Assembly (NCBI RefSeq): GCF_006970865.1
Contig: NZ_CP035503.1
Coordinates: forward strand, 2,121,001 to 2,185,000
DNA: 64,000 nucleotides
Direction: 5' to 3'
Source of the DNA: Rhodoferax sediminis
GTDB taxonomy: Bacteria > Pseudomonadota > Gammaproteobacteria > Burkholderiales > Burkholderiaceae_C
The notes beneath the pieces were generated by a model, which ran no database searches, was not told where the DNA came from, and was given only the letters and a program-made list of their open reading frames with translations. The translations under genes and the position numbers were made by a program. Positions within the stretch are counted from its first letter, which is position 1, and every line of letters starts with the position of its first letter. Shown here piece by piece: positions 1 through 12,965 of the stretch.

Positions 1-296
1 TCGAAAGCTTCGACGAAGACACCGTGACCGAACTGCGCACGCGCGCCAAGGATGCGCTGCTCACGATGGAAATCGCCAAGGAAGAAAACGATGGGGCCGT
101 CTCGCAGGATCTGCAGGACCTCGAAGGCCTCACTCCCGAGCTGATCACCAGGCTGACCGAGGCCGGCGTCCATACCCGTGACGACCTGGCCGACCTCGCC
201 GTCGATGAGCTCACCGATATCACCGGCCAGTCCGAGGACGAAGCCAAAACGTTGATCATGAAGGCGCGCGAGCATTGGTTCGCGGGCCAAGAGTAA
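1..296 (+). CDS. nusA: Transcription termination/antitermination factor NusA, C-terminal end (partial)
   Basis: The reading frame is open from base 3, so the gene begins before the window. About 97 C-terminal residues are visible. They contain an acidic helix-hairpin-helix repeat (DLEGLTPELITRLTEAGVHT, then DLADLAVDELTDITG) typical of the C-terminal AR repeats of proteobacterial NusA, which contact RNA polymerase alpha and antitermination factors. infB follows 24 bases downstream, the conserved nusA-infB order. The identification depends on this tail plus synteny. Confidence 0.93.
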   Translation, partial: ESFDEDTVTELRTRAKDALLTMEIAKEENDGAVSQDLQDLEGLTPELITRLTEAGVHTRDDLADLAVDELTDITGQSEDEAKTLIMKAREHWFAGQE

Positions 297-320
297 TGGT
301 CATGGAGGCACGAACCAAAT

Positions 321-3221
<2,901 letters not shown>

Positions 3222-3240
3222 TGGCGCTGGAGCAGTCACG

Positions 3241-3609
3241 GTGAAAAAGCAAGCCAGCAAGCCCAATCGCGGATTTCAGGTGGCCGATCAGATCCAGCGC
3301 GATCTGACGGAGCTGATCGCGCGCGAGCTGAAAGACCCGCGAGTGGGCATGGTGACGATCCAGGCCGTGGAGGTCACGCCCGACTACGCGCACGCCAAGG
3401 TGTTTTTCAGCGTGCTGCAGGGCGACCCGAAAGAGTGCGAGGAAGGCTTGAACCAGGCCGCCGGCTTTTTGCGCGCCGGCCTGTTCAAGCGCCTGCACAT
3501 CCATACCGTGCCGACGCTGCATTTCCAGTTCGACCGCACCACCGAGCATGCGGCCGACATGAACGCGCTGATTGCGCAGGCCGTCGCCTCGCGTTCCAAA
3601 GAGGAATAG
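3241..3609 (+). CDS. rbfA: 30S ribosome-binding factor RbfA
   Basis: A 122-residue RbfA, the KH-fold factor needed for 16S rRNA 5'-end maturation and cold adaptation. I chose the GTG at 3241, which gives [20 protein letters not shown]. An upstream ATG in the same frame would begin inside infB and add an unrelated leader. The family motifs [30 protein letters not shown] and the C-terminal [18 protein letters not shown] region are clear. It lies 19 bases after infB and 1 base before truB. Confidence 0.95.
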   Translation: MKKQASKPNRGFQVADQIQRDLTELIARELKDPRVGMVTIQAVEVTPDYAHAKVFFSVLQGDPKECEEGLNQAAGFLRAGLFKRLHIHTVPTLHFQFDRTTEHAADMNALIAQAVASRSKEE

Positions 3610-3610
3610 C

Positions 3611-4654
3611 GTGAGAACCGCCGGGCCGCCCCAAGGTGCGAAGGCCCCCTTGGGGGGCAGCGATTTACACGAAGTGAAAGAGCGTGGGGGCTACATCCGT
3701 GCGCCTCGTGCACGGGTTGCCAGGCGCCCCGTGCACGGGGTGCTGCTGCTCGACAAGCCCCTGGGCCTGTCGAGCAACGACGCGCTGCAAAAAGCCAAAT
3801 GGTTGTTGCGCGCGGAAAAGGCCGGCCACACCGGCACGCTCGATCCGCTGGCCACGGGCGTGTTGCCGCTGTGCTTTGGCGCGGCGACCAAGTTCAGCCA
3901 GCTGCATCTCGATGCCGACAAGACTTATGAGGCGGTAGCGCTGCTGGGCATCAAGACCAGCACCGGCGACGCCGAAGGAGAGGTGATTGCACAGCGCCCC
4001 GTGAACGTCACGGAAGCGCAGATTGCGGAAGTCACGCGCCGGTTCACCGGCCGCCTGCGGCAGGTGCCGCCGATGCACAGTGCCCTCAAGAAGGACGGCA
4101 AGGCTCTGTACGAATACGCCCGCGCCGGTATCGAAGTGGAGCGGGCACCGCGAGACGTCGAGATATTTGAGCTAAATGTCGCTCTAGCCGATGTGGTGCA
4201 AGGGCATACCGCTATTAATATCAGAGCAAAATGCAGCAAAGGCACCTACATACGCACGCTAGGTGAAGACATTGGCGAAGCACTCGGTTGCGGCGCTCAC
4301 CTCACGGCCCTGCGCCGCACGGCCACGGGCAACTTCGATCTCTCGCGCTGCGTGACGCTGGAGGCGCTCGAGGCCATGACGGAGCCCGAGCGCCTGGCCT
4401 GCCTCCTGCCCGTGGAATCGCTGCTGCCAGACCACATCCGCGTGACGCTGGATGCCGACGACGCGGGGCGATTCCTCAGCGGTGTGCGCCGGCGCGGCCA
4501 CTGGCCCGACGCTGAACGGGTCGCGGTCTATGGCGAAGCGCCGCACGCCCTGCTGGGCAGCGCGCACATCAAGGCCGGCGAACTGATCCCGGGGCGACTG
4601 CTCAGCCCCCCTGAAATACAACAGATCCTCGAATATCCAGAAAGCAAACCATGA
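3611..4654 (+). CDS. truB: tRNA pseudouridine(55) synthase TruB
   Basis: The enzyme makes pseudouridine 55 in the tRNA T-loop. Family motifs are HGVLLLDKPLGLSSN, the catalytic-Asp segment GHTGTLDPLATGVLP, and CSKGTYIRTL. The C-terminus matches TruB_C domains. The start is set at GTG 3611 because AGAGGAA, at the end of rbfA, lies 5 bases upstream. The first 30 or so codons from this start are a translated copy of a GC-rich dispersed repeat (3619-3697), so TruB carries a non-family N-terminal extension before RRPVHGVLLLDKP. GTG 3674 is a weaker alternative. A second, different repeat relic lies at 4161-4231, just before the CSKGTYIRTL motif. typA overlaps by 4 bases. Confidence 0.93.
   Translation: MRTAGPPQGAKAPLGGSDLHEVKERGGYIRAPRARVARRPVHGVLLLDKPLGLSSNDALQKAKWLLRAEKAGHTGTLDPLATGVLPLCFGAATKFSQLHLDADKTYEAVALLGIKTSTGDAEGEVIAQRPVNVTEAQIAEVTRRFTGRLRQVPPMHSALKKDGKALYEYARAGIEVERAPRDVEIFELNVALADVVQGHTAINIRAKCSKGTYIRTLGEDIGEALGCGAHLTALRRTATGNFDLSRCVTLEALEAMTEPERLACLLPVESLLPDHIRVTLDADDAGRFLSGVRRRGHWPDAERVAVYGEAPHALLGSAHIKAGELIPGRLLSPPEIQQILEYPESKP
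3619..3697 (+). repeat. GC-rich dispersed repeat, copy A (within truB 5' end)
   Basis: About 79 bases almost identical to 60328-60406 in the same orientation. Shared blocks are CGCCGGGCCGCCCCAAGG, CCCCCTTGGGGGGCAGCGAT, ACACGAAGTGA and GTGGGGGC. It contains a hairpin with CCCCAAGG pairing CCTTGGGG. It lies directly after the truB GTG start and is read as its first codons. Confidence 0.88.
4161..4231 (-). repeat. Dispersed AT-richer palindromic repeat, copy in truB
   Basis: Read on the minus strand it gives GCTCTGATATTAATAGCGG, then a GGCTAGAGC arm and a TTTAGCTCAAA end, matching the family core and distal arm. It is markedly more AT-rich than flanking truB and encodes ELNVALADVVQGHTAINIRA, a region that is variable in TruB. 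Confidence 0.6.
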
Positions 4655-6483
4655 GCAACAAACAAATCCGCAACATCGCCATCATCGCCCACGTGGACCA
4701 TGGCAAGACCACCATGGTCGATCAGCTGCTGCGCCAGTCCGGCACCTTTGCCGAGCACGAAAAGGTGGTCGACACCGTGATGGACAACAACGCCATCGAG
4801 CGCGAGCGCGGCATCACCATCCTGGCCAAGAACTGCGCCGTGAGCTGGAAAGGCACGCACATCAACATCGTCGACACGCCCGGCCACGCCGACTTCGGCG
4901 GTGAAGTGGAGCGCGCCCTGTCCATGGTGGATGGCGTGGTGCTGCTGATCGACGCGCAGGAAGGCCCGATGCCGCAAACGCGCTTCGTCACCAAGAAGGC
5001 GCTCGCGCTGGGCCTGCGCCCGATCCTGGTGGTGAACAAGGTCGACAAGCCGGGCGCGCGCCCGCAATACGTCGTCGACGCCGCCTTCGACCTGTTCGAC
5101 AAGCTCGGCGCCACCGACGAGCAACTGGACTTTCCCGTCGTCTACGCCTCGGGCATCAATGGCTGGAGCTCGATGGAAGAGGGCGGGCAGGGGGAGCAGT
5201 GGGGCCCCGACATGTCGGCCCTGTTCGACACCATTCTGGCTCACGTTCCGCCGCATGAGGGCGAGGCGGACGCGCCGCTGCAGTTGCAGATTTCGGCGAT
5301 CGACTTCTCGACCTTCGTGGGCCGCATCGGCGTCGGGCGTGTCAACGCCGGCACCGTCAAGCCCGGCATGGAAGTGCTCGTGATGGAAGGGCCCGATGGC
5401 GCGTCGCACAAGGGACGCATCAACCAGGTGCTGACGTTCCAGGGCCTGGAGCGCGTGCAGGTGACGCAAGCCGGCCCCGGGGACATCGTGCTGATCAACG
5501 GCATCGCCGATATCAGCATCGGCGTCACGGTGACGGACCCGCTGCAACCTGCGCCGCTGCCGATGCTGAAAGTCGACGAGCCGACGCTGACCATGAACTT
5601 TTGCGTGAATACGAGCCCGTTGGCCGGGCGCGAAGGCAAGTTCGTCACCAGCCGGCAGATCTGGGACCGGCTGCAGAAAGAGCTGCAGCATAACGTGGCC
5701 CTGCGCGTCAGCGAAACCGACGAGGAAGGCGTGTTCGAGGTCATGGGCCGCGGCGAACTGCACCTCACCATCCTGCTGGAGAACATGCGCCGCGAAGGCT
5801 ATGAGCTGGCCGTGTCCAAGCCGCGCGTGGTGTTTCGGGATGTCAATGGCGAGCGCCACGAGCCGATCGAGCTGGTCACGGCCGACATCGAGGAGCAGCA
5901 CCAGGGCGGCGTGATGCAGGCGCTGGGCGAGCGCAGGGGCGACCTGATCAACATGGAGCCGGACGGGCGCGGCCGCGTGCGGCTGGAATACCGCATCCCG
6001 GCGCGCGGGCTGATCGGTTTTTCCAATGAATTCCTGAACCTGACGCGCGGCTCGGGCCTGATCTCCAACATCTTCGACAGCTACGAGCCGTACAAGGGCG
6101 AGATCGCCGGCCGCAAGAACGGCGTGCTGATCTCCATGGACGACGGCGAAATCTTCAACTACGCCCTGGGCAAGCTCGATGACCGCGGCCGCATGTTCGT
6201 GCGTGCCAACGACCCGGTGTACGAGGGCATGATCGTCGGCATCCACTCGCGCGACAACGACCTGGTGGTCAACGCAACGCGCACCAAGCAGCTGACCAAC
6301 TTTCGCGTCAGCGGCAAGGAGGACGCGATCAAGATCACGCCGCCCATCACGCTCACGCTGGAGTATGGCGTGGAGTTCGTCGAGGACGACGAACTGGTCG
6401 AGATCACGCCCAAATCGATCCGCCTGCGCAAGCGCTTCCTGAAAGAGCACGAGCGCAAGCGGGCCGGCCGCGAGAGCGCATAA
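4651..6483 (+). CDS. typA: Ribosome-associated GTPase TypA/BipA
   Basis: A 610-residue translational GTPase involved in 50S assembly and stress adaptation. Domains are a G domain ([15 protein letters not shown] near residue 13, [26 protein letters not shown]), domain II, EF-G-like domains III and V, and the TypA-specific C-terminal domain ending in [18 protein letters not shown]. The ATG overlaps the truB stop (ATGA), so translation is probably coupled in the nusA-infB-rbfA-truB-typA run. Confidence 0.97.
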   Translation: MSNKQIRNIAIIAHVDHGKTTMVDQLLRQSGTFAEHEKVVDTVMDNNAIERERGITILAKNCAVSWKGTHINIVDTPGHADFGGEVERALSMVDGVVLLIDAQEGPMPQTRFVTKKALALGLRPILVVNKVDKPGARPQYVVDAAFDLFDKLGATDEQLDFPVVYASGINGWSSMEEGGQGEQWGPDMSALFDTILAHVPPHEGEADAPLQLQISAIDFSTFVGRIGVGRVNAGTVKPGMEVLVMEGPDGASHKGRINQVLTFQGLERVQVTQAGPGDIVLINGIADISIGVTVTDPLQPAPLPMLKVDEPTLTMNFCVNTSPLAGREGKFVTSRQIWDRLQKELQHNVALRVSETDEEGVFEVMGRGELHLTILLENMRREGYELAVSKPRVVFRDVNGERHEPIELVTADIEEQHQGGVMQALGERRGDLINMEPDGRGRVRLEYRIPARGLIGFSNEFLNLTRGSGLISNIFDSYEPYKGEIAGRKNGVLISMDDGEIFNYALGKLDDRGRMFVRANDPVYEGMIVGIHSRDNDLVVNATRTKQLTNFRVSGKEDAIKITPPITLTLEYGVEFVEDDELVEITPKSIRLRKRFLKEHERKRAGRESA

Positions 6484-6532
6484 GCCGGGCAGAAGGAGAG
6501 CCGGGCAGGAAGCTGTCCGTGCTCGAGACGCG

Positions 6533-7471
6533 ATGAAACTCACCCATACCAAAGCCGTGTTCATGATGGTGGCGGTGACCCTGATGTGGTCGGTCGCCGG
6601 CGTGGTGACGCGGCATTTGCAAAACGCGCACAGCTTCGAGGTCACGTTCTGGCGCAGCTTCTTCACCATGGTGTCGCTGCTGGTGATCCTGCCCGCGTGG
6701 CAGGGGCGCGGCGTGTTTCGCGCCATGCAGTGGACCAGCCCTGCGTTCTGGATATCGGGCGTGTGCTGGAGTGTCATGTTCACTGCCTACATGGTGGCGC
6801 TCACGCTCACCTCGGTGGGCAATGTGCTGGTCACCATGTCGATCGGCCCCTTGCTGACCGCCTTGCTCGCGCGCGTCTTCATCGGCCATCGCATTGCGCC
6901 GCGCACCTGGGGTGCCATTGCGCTGGCGGGTCTGGGCATCGCCTACATGTTCGGCTCCCAGGTGAACGTTGCCGCTGGCAATGATGGCGCGCTGCTGGGA
7001 TCCCTGGTCGCGCTGTGCGTGCCGATGGCGGCCGCAGTCAACTGGACCGTGGTGCAGCGCAGCCAGGCCCACGGTGAAAAAATCGATCTGGTCCCCAGCT
7101 TGCTGGTCGGCGCCGTGCTCTCGACCCTGCTGACCTTGCCGCTGGCCTATCCCTTCGTGGCCACAGGCCCCGATTTGCGTCTGCTGGCCTTTCTCGGGCT
7201 GGTTCAACTGGCGATTCCCTGCATTTTTTCGGTCATCAGCGCGCGTGTGCTGAAAGCGCCCGAGGTGGCTCTGCTCGCCCTGCTCGAGGTGATTTTCGGC
7301 ATTCTCTGGGCCTGGCTGGGGGCCAACGAAGTCCCTTCCGCGGAAGTTTTGATCGGCGGCGCACTGGTGATTGGTGCGCTGGTCGGCAACGAAGTGCTGG
7401 GTTGGCGCAGCCGGGTCCGCCAGCGGTGCGGGCCGACCCCGGTCGCCATCCGGCCGTCAAGCCTTGAATGA
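6533..7471 (+). CDS. EamA/DMT-family transporter
   Basis: A 312-residue inner membrane protein of the drug/metabolite transporter superfamily, with about ten hydrophobic segments in two EamA halves. The first half starts MKLTHTKAVFMMVAVTLMWSVAG. The second starts near LLGSLVALCVPMAAAVNWTV and ends with the conserved-looking LLALLEVIFGILWAWLGANEVPS. The substrate cannot be told from sequence. It is 49 bases after typA on the same strand and may be read through from it. Confidence 0.88.
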   Translation: MKLTHTKAVFMMVAVTLMWSVAGVVTRHLQNAHSFEVTFWRSFFTMVSLLVILPAWQGRGVFRAMQWTSPAFWISGVCWSVMFTAYMVALTLTSVGNVLVTMSIGPLLTALLARVFIGHRIAPRTWGAIALAGLGIAYMFGSQVNVAAGNDGALLGSLVALCVPMAAAVNWTVVQRSQAHGEKIDLVPSLLVGAVLSTLLTLPLAYPFVATGPDLRLLAFLGLVQLAIPCIFSVISARVLKAPEVALLALLEVIFGILWAWLGANEVPSAEVLIGGALVIGALVGNEVLGWRSRVRQRCGPTPVAIRPSSLE

Positions 7472-7526
7472 GCGGCCGCACCTGCCCGTTGCCTGCACCG
7501 AGCCGGTCCGCCGTTGACCCGAACCC

Positions 7527-8411
7527 TCAGCGGGCCGGCTCAAGCTGCTGGTAGACCGCGTCAGCCAGTTTCATCAGACTCTCGCGCGGCAGCTGGCCGG
7601 CCAGCGCATAACCAAAGCCCTGGTCAATCCAGTAAAAGCGGGGTACCGGGCCATCGGTCGAGAAGCGAAATGCGGTTTCACCGCGCCCGTTGGCAGGCTC
7701 TCCTGTGGCGTGTGCGTTGGTCGCGTCGTGCGTCACGGCCCCCAGGTACAAGGTCACGCGCTCGCCGCTCGTGTTCTGGAACATGAACTGGGCGCGCGCG
7801 CCGTCGTCGCCGGGCAGCAGGCGTCCACCCACCAGCGCATAGCCCTGCGCCGACAGGTCGGGGATCTTCAAGGGCTTGCCCAGGCGTTTGGACAGCCATT
7901 GCACCAGATGCTCCTGCTGCGCCGCCGTCACTTCGACGGGGTGGCGCACCTCGGGCGCATAGACGGCATGGGCTACGGCGGCCTGATGTGCAAATTCCTG
8001 GCCGGCCCGGGCCTTGTCCAGCGCTTGCACCACTCCGGGCCGTAGCGCCTGGGCATGGTCGTAGCCGCCATGCGCCAGCCAGCCCACGCCAAATGCGAGC
8101 ACGACGCCGGCGGCCATGCCACCCAGACGCCACCAGTGATCGAGTTGGTACCGTGCACCGGCAGCGCGTTGCGCGGCCGCCAGCAGGATGGGCGGTATGG
8201 CCTCGTCGCGCAACGATCCGTGCAGGCTGCGCAGAGCCTCGCGCTGGGCGCGCCAGGCCACCAGCGTGGCGTGGGCGGCGGGATCCTGTGCCAGCCGCGC
8301 CTGCAGTGCTGCCTGCTTGGCCCCGGTGAGTTGCCCATCCAGCAGGGCATGCAGCTCGTCCTCGGTGACCGGGGTGTAATTTGGGGTATCCATGGGGTGG
8401 TCCGAGGGCAT
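7527..8411 (-). CDS. Transmembrane anti-sigma factor
   Basis: The N-terminal part (VTEDELHALLDGQLTGAKQAALQARLAQDP) is the short helical anti-sigma domain. A single membrane segment follows (WWRLGGMAAGVVLAFGVGWLAHGG, about residues 90-113), then a periplasmic domain of about 170 residues. The ATG overlaps the TAA of the sigma factor gene (TAATG), so the pair is translationally coupled. Met-7 (8393) is a possible later start. Expected role: holds the adjacent ECF sigma factor inactive at the membrane until a periplasmic signal releases it. The signal is unknown. Confidence 0.85.
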   Translation of the reverse strand: MPSDHPMDTPNYTPVTEDELHALLDGQLTGAKQAALQARLAQDPAAHATLVAWRAQREALRSLHGSLRDEAIPPILLAAAQRAAGARYQLDHWWRLGGMAAGVVLAFGVGWLAHGGYDHAQALRPGVVQALDKARAGQEFAHQAAVAHAVYAPEVRHPVEVTAAQQEHLVQWLSKRLGKPLKIPDLSAQGYALVGGRLLPGDDGARAQFMFQNTSGERVTLYLGAVTHDATNAHATGEPANGRGETAFRFSTDGPVPRFYWIDQGFGYALAGQLPRESLMKLADAVYQQLEPAR

Positions 8412-8935
8412 TATTTGAGCCGGCGCAGCACAGGCGGGTTGCTGGCTATGTCGGGCCGGCCCTCCATCAATTCGCGCAGGCGGCTGCGCGCGCGCGACAG
8501 GCGCGACATCACGGTGCCCAACGGCACGCCGGTGATCCTCGCGACTTCGTCATAGCGCAGGTCTTCTACGCTGACCAGCAACAGCACCACCCGCTGCTCC
8601 TCGGGCAGGCGCAGCAGGCAGCGCTCGATGTCGAGCGCGAGGTCCGTTGCCGCACCGCTGGCCTGCAGTTCGTGGCCCGCATTGTCCACGTCGACCCGGA
8701 CTCCCGCGGCGGATTGCCGCGCGCTGCGCCGCAGCTGGCTGACAAACTGGTTGTGCATCAGGGTGAACAGCCAGGCCCGCAGATTCGAGCCCGCCGTCCA
8801 CAGGCGCCACTTGCTGCAGGCGCGCTCCAGCGTGTCCTGCACCAGGTCGTCCGCAGCCCAGGCATCCCCAGTCAGCACGCGTGCATAGCGCCGCAGGCCG
8901 GGGATCTGGGCAACCAGCTCGGAGCGGTGATCCAT
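8411..8935 (-). CDS. ECF-type RNA polymerase sigma factor
   Basis: A 174-residue group 4 sigma factor. Region 2 is GLRRYARVLTGDAWAADDLV through LRAWLFTLMHNQFVSQLRRS. Region 4 is LPEEQRVVLLLVSVEDLRYD then ARITGVPLGTVMSRLSRARS, the helix-turn-helix for the -35 element. It sits 27 bases after the lipoprotein gene and overlaps the anti-sigma gene by one base, forming a three-gene unit. I cannot assign an ECF subgroup by eye. Confidence 0.93.
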   Translation of the reverse strand: MDHRSELVAQIPGLRRYARVLTGDAWAADDLVQDTLERACSKWRLWTAGSNLRAWLFTLMHNQFVSQLRRSARQSAAGVRVDVDNAGHELQASGAATDLALDIERCLLRLPEEQRVVLLLVSVEDLRYDEVARITGVPLGTVMSRLSRARSRLRELMEGRPDIASNPPVLRRLK

Positions 8936-8962
8936 GGAGGACTGCGGCTGTCGCGCCGACTC

Positions 8963-9337
8963 TTACGGTGTGGCGGCGTGCCACAGTTTCAGAAAGCCAT
9001 CGCCGGTCTTGTCACCGGGCTTGGCGTCCTTGGACCAGTAATACAGCGGTTTGCCCTTCACAGCCCACTGCATCTTGCCGTCGTCACGGGTGATCATCGT
9101 GTAATCGCCCGATGCCTTGTCGCTGCTGCTGGCCGTGAATGGCGGCCAGTTGGTCGCGCAGCCTCCATTGCAGGCGGACTTGCCGCTGCCTGCCGTATCC
9201 TTGTCGAAAGTGTAGAGCGTCATGTCGTTGGGGCCGACCAGCACGCCATCGGCCACCTTGGCGGGCGTTTGGGCGTACATGGAAGCACAGCCTGCAAGCA
9301 GGGCGGCGGCGAGGGCGGCGGCGGGTATCAGTTTCAT
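8963..9337 (-). CDS. Lipoprotein with two Yx(F/W)xxD repeats (COG4315 type)
   Basis: A 124-residue secreted lipoprotein: signal peptide MKLIPAAALAAALLAGC with lipobox LAGC, then two copies of the COG4315 motif (YTFDKD and YYWSKD) and the conserved CNGGCATNWPPF segment. I used the ATG at 9337 because GGAGAA lies 4-9 bases upstream. The ATG four codons earlier has no ribosome binding site. It is the first gene of the sigma/anti-sigma unit and may be a target of, or signal source for, that sigma factor (inference). Confidence 0.88.
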   Translation of the reverse strand: MKLIPAAALAAALLAGCASMYAQTPAKVADGVLVGPNDMTLYTFDKDTAGSGKSACNGGCATNWPPFTASSSDKASGDYTMITRDDGKMQWAVKGKPLYYWSKDAKPGDKTGDGFLKLWHAATP

Positions 9338-9442
9338 GGGGTTCTCCATTGGGTTGCGGGAGCAGAAAAAAGGTCTGCAACCACATCAACGCTTCGGCAT
9401 GCGGCTTTATTCCATGGCTGCTGCATTTATTTCAGCGTTGTT

Positions 9443-9928
9443 TCAACGATGCCGCACCTTCATGGCGCGTTCGACCTCGCGTTTGCCCTCACGGTCCTTG
9501 ATGGTGTCGCGCTTGTCGTGCTCGGCCTTGCCCTTGGCCAGTGCAATTTCGCATTTGACCTTGCCAGCCTTCCAGTGCAGGTTGAGCGGCACCAGGGTGT
9601 AGCCCTTTTGCTCCACCTTGCCAATCAGCCGCTTGATCTCTTCCTTGTGCATCAGCAGTTTCTTGGTGCGCACCTTGTCAGGGCTGATGTGGGTGGAGGC
9701 GCTGCCCAGCGGGTTGATCTGGCAGCCAATCACATACAGTTCGCCGTCGCGGATCACCACGTAGCCATCGGTCAGCTGCACCTTGCCCTCGCGCAGCGAT
9801 TTCACCTCCCAGCCTTCCAGCACCATGCCGGCCTCGAAGCGCTCCTCGAAGAAGTAGTTGTACGCAGCTTTCTTGTTGTCGGCAATCCGGGTCGGTTTTT
9901 GTGCAGCGGTATCGGGTTTCTTGGCCAT
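9443..9928 (-). CDS. smpB: SsrA-binding protein SmpB
   Basis: The tmRNA partner for rescue of stalled ribosomes. The 161-residue frame starts [20 protein letters not shown] and contains the family core [20 protein letters not shown] and the [20 protein letters not shown] region, ending in a basic tail [14 protein letters not shown] longer in-frame reading to 10072 is rejected because it adds an unrelated leader and overlaps ratA. It is divergent from ratA-rnfH with an 79-base gap. Confidence 0.97.
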   Translation of the reverse strand: MAKKPDTAAQKPTRIADNKKAAYNYFFEERFEAGMVLEGWEVKSLREGKVQLTDGYVVIRDGELYVIGCQINPLGSASTHISPDKVRTKKLLMHKEEIKRLIGKVEQKGYTLVPLNLHWKAGKVKCEIALAKGKAEHDKRDTIKDREGKREVERAMKVRHR

Positions 9929-10007
9929 GGAGTCCAGATGGGGTTGAAAAGCAGGCTTGTAAGAGGGCGCCCAAGGCTTGTCTACAATTCCGCGAGCCTT
10001 GCATTCT

Positions 10008-10448
10008 ATGAAAACCGTCCACAAGTCCGTCCTGATCTGGTACAGCCCTGAAGAAATGTTCGCTCTGGTCACGGATGTGGCGCGGTATCCGCAGTTCCTG
10101 CCCTGGTGCGACCATGCCGCCGTGGTCGAGTTCGATCAGGCGGGCATGACGGCCGAGGTAGGCATTTCGTTCGGCGGCATCCGTCAGGTCTTCATCACCC
10201 GCAATGACCATGTGCCGGGGCGCCAGGTCGGCATGAAACTGATCAAGGGGCCGTTTTCCAGGCTTGATGGCCAGTGGAATTTCATCCCGCTTGGGGCGGG
10301 CAGCGAGCGGGCCTGTCGGGTCGACTTCACACTCAACTACGGCTTCGACAATGCCGCCCTAGCGGCGTTGGTGGGGCCCGTGTTCGACAAAATTGCGGGT
10401 AGCCTGGTGGATGCCTTCGTCAAGCGGGCCGGACAGGTTTACGGGTAG
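10008..10448 (+). CDS. ratA: RatA-type START/coenzyme Q-binding protein
   Basis: A 146-residue single-domain protein of the polyketide cyclase/START superfamily. [34 protein letters not shown] and the [15 protein letters not shown] and C-terminal [19 protein letters not shown] segments are those of RatA/YfjG and mitochondrial Coq10. E. coli RatA was described as a 50S-binding toxin, and Coq10 homologues bind ubiquinone. Position between smpB and rnfH is conserved in proteobacteria. Confidence 0.92.
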   Translation: MKTVHKSVLIWYSPEEMFALVTDVARYPQFLPWCDHAAVVEFDQAGMTAEVGISFGGIRQVFITRNDHVPGRQVGMKLIKGPFSRLDGQWNFIPLGAGSERACRVDFTLNYGFDNAALAALVGPVFDKIAGSLVDAFVKRAGQVYG

Positions 10449-10452
10449 CGCC

Positions 10453-10788
10453 ATGACGATTCGTGTCAGTATCGTGTATTCCGGTGAACCACGCCACACC
10501 CATGAGGAGTGGGTCACGCTCGACGACGGTGCCAGTGTCTTGCAGGCCTTGCAGGCAAGCGGTGTGCTGCAGGCATTTCCCGAAATTGATCTGGCGCATG
10601 CCAATGTCGGGGTCTGGAGTCGCAAGGCCAGCCTGAGCCAGCCGCTGCGTGAGCACGATCGGGTCGAAATTTACCGGCCGCTCGCGGTGGATCCCAAGGT
10701 GGCGCGGCGGGAACGCTTTCGCAAGCAAGGTGCCAAGGCGGCCGGGCTGTTTGCCACGAAACGCGCCGGCGCCAAGTCGGGCTACTGA
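10453..10788 (+). CDS. rnfH: RnfH family protein
   Basis: A 111-residue protein with the ubiquitin-like beta-grasp pattern of RnfH: RVSIVYSGEPRHTHEEWVTL at the start, VGVWSRKASLSQPLREHDRV in the middle and EIYRPLAVDPKVARRERFR near the end. The ATG at 10453 lies 4 bases after the ratA stop. The function is not firmly known; the name comes from linkage to rnf genes in other species. No rnf genes are in this window. Confidence 0.92.
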   Translation: MTIRVSIVYSGEPRHTHEEWVTLDDGASVLQALQASGVLQAFPEIDLAHANVGVWSRKASLSQPLREHDRVEIYRPLAVDPKVARRERFRKQGAKAAGLFATKRAGAKSGY

Positions 10789-10816
10789 ATCAGGCGCCCT
10801 GTTGGGCAACGGCCGC

Positions 10817-11335
10817 TCAATTGCAATCCGAGTTGATGATGGACTGAACCCGTTGGGTTTCAGCGGCTCGCGCGGTGTCGTCCATGATTTCGCGTTCGCC
10901 CTTGTCATTGGTGCGGGCAATGCGAACGCCGGAGTCCAGGGTGGCTTTGGATTGCCTGGCGCGTGCGCAGTTGTCGGCTTTGGCCTGGGCTATCTTTTGT
11001 TCCTCGGCCTTTTTCTTGGCCGCTTGCGCGTCTTCGGCCTGTTTTTTCTTCTCCTCGAGTTCCTTGTCCTTGCCACTGAGCTTGGGCGCGATGCCTGCCG
11101 TCTGGGGCGCCGCAGTGCCTGCGTCGATGGTGGGTGCAATCGCAGCGGTGGGCAATTTGGCCGCCTGGCTCCGCCCGACGGGCTGCTTCAGGATATTTTT
11201 TTCCGGTGTGTCAGTGGGTGGAGGACGGTCACTGAACACCTTGCGGCCATCCTTGTCGATCCATTGCCACTGCGCCATGGCCGATATCGACATCAGGCAG
11301 GCCACGCCGAACAGGAAAACTCTAGACAAATTCAT
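10817..11335 (-). CDS. DUF4124 domain-containing secreted protein
   Basis: A 172-residue protein with signal peptide MNLSRVFLFGVACLMSISAMAQ. A DUF4124 module follows directly (WQWIDKDGRKVFSDRPPP, then TDTPEKNIL). A charged Lys/Glu/Ala coiled-coil stretch (about residues 90-120) and a C-terminal region with two cysteines complete it. It would be periplasmic or envelope-attached. The function of such proteins is not established. It is convergent with rnfH and divergent from guaB. Confidence 0.85.
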   Translation of the reverse strand: MNLSRVFLFGVACLMSISAMAQWQWIDKDGRKVFSDRPPPTDTPEKNILKQPVGRSQAAKLPTAAIAPTIDAGTAAPQTAGIAPKLSGKDKELEEKKKQAEDAQAAKKKAEEQKIAQAKADNCARARQSKATLDSGVRIARTNDKGEREIMDDTARAAETQRVQSIINSDCN

Positions 11336-11444
11336 GCAGGCTAGTTTAGCGCCGGCATCGCGAATTTTGTGTTGCATTCCTCCCACTGGCATCTCGCGGA
11401 GCCGCAGTTCGCCAATTCTTGCAGGTTGTGGCCGCTCAGGGTAA

Positions 11445-12956
<1,512 letters not shown>

Positions 12957-12965
12957 TTTTTCTTC

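Noticed and set aside
4528..6783. Minus-strand open frame of 751 codons antisense to typA
   Set aside because: Low-complexity His/Ala/Arg antisense translation over a clear TypA gene; no domain or ribosome binding site.
9978..10007. Longer N-terminus for RatA and for SmpB (to 10072)
   Set aside because: The two extensions overlap each other on opposite strands and add non-conserved residues; the chosen starts fit the families.
10788..10817. Bidirectional terminator between rnfH and the DUF4124 gene
   Set aside because: GCCC/GGGC gives only a 4-bp stem and no T-run follows on either strand.
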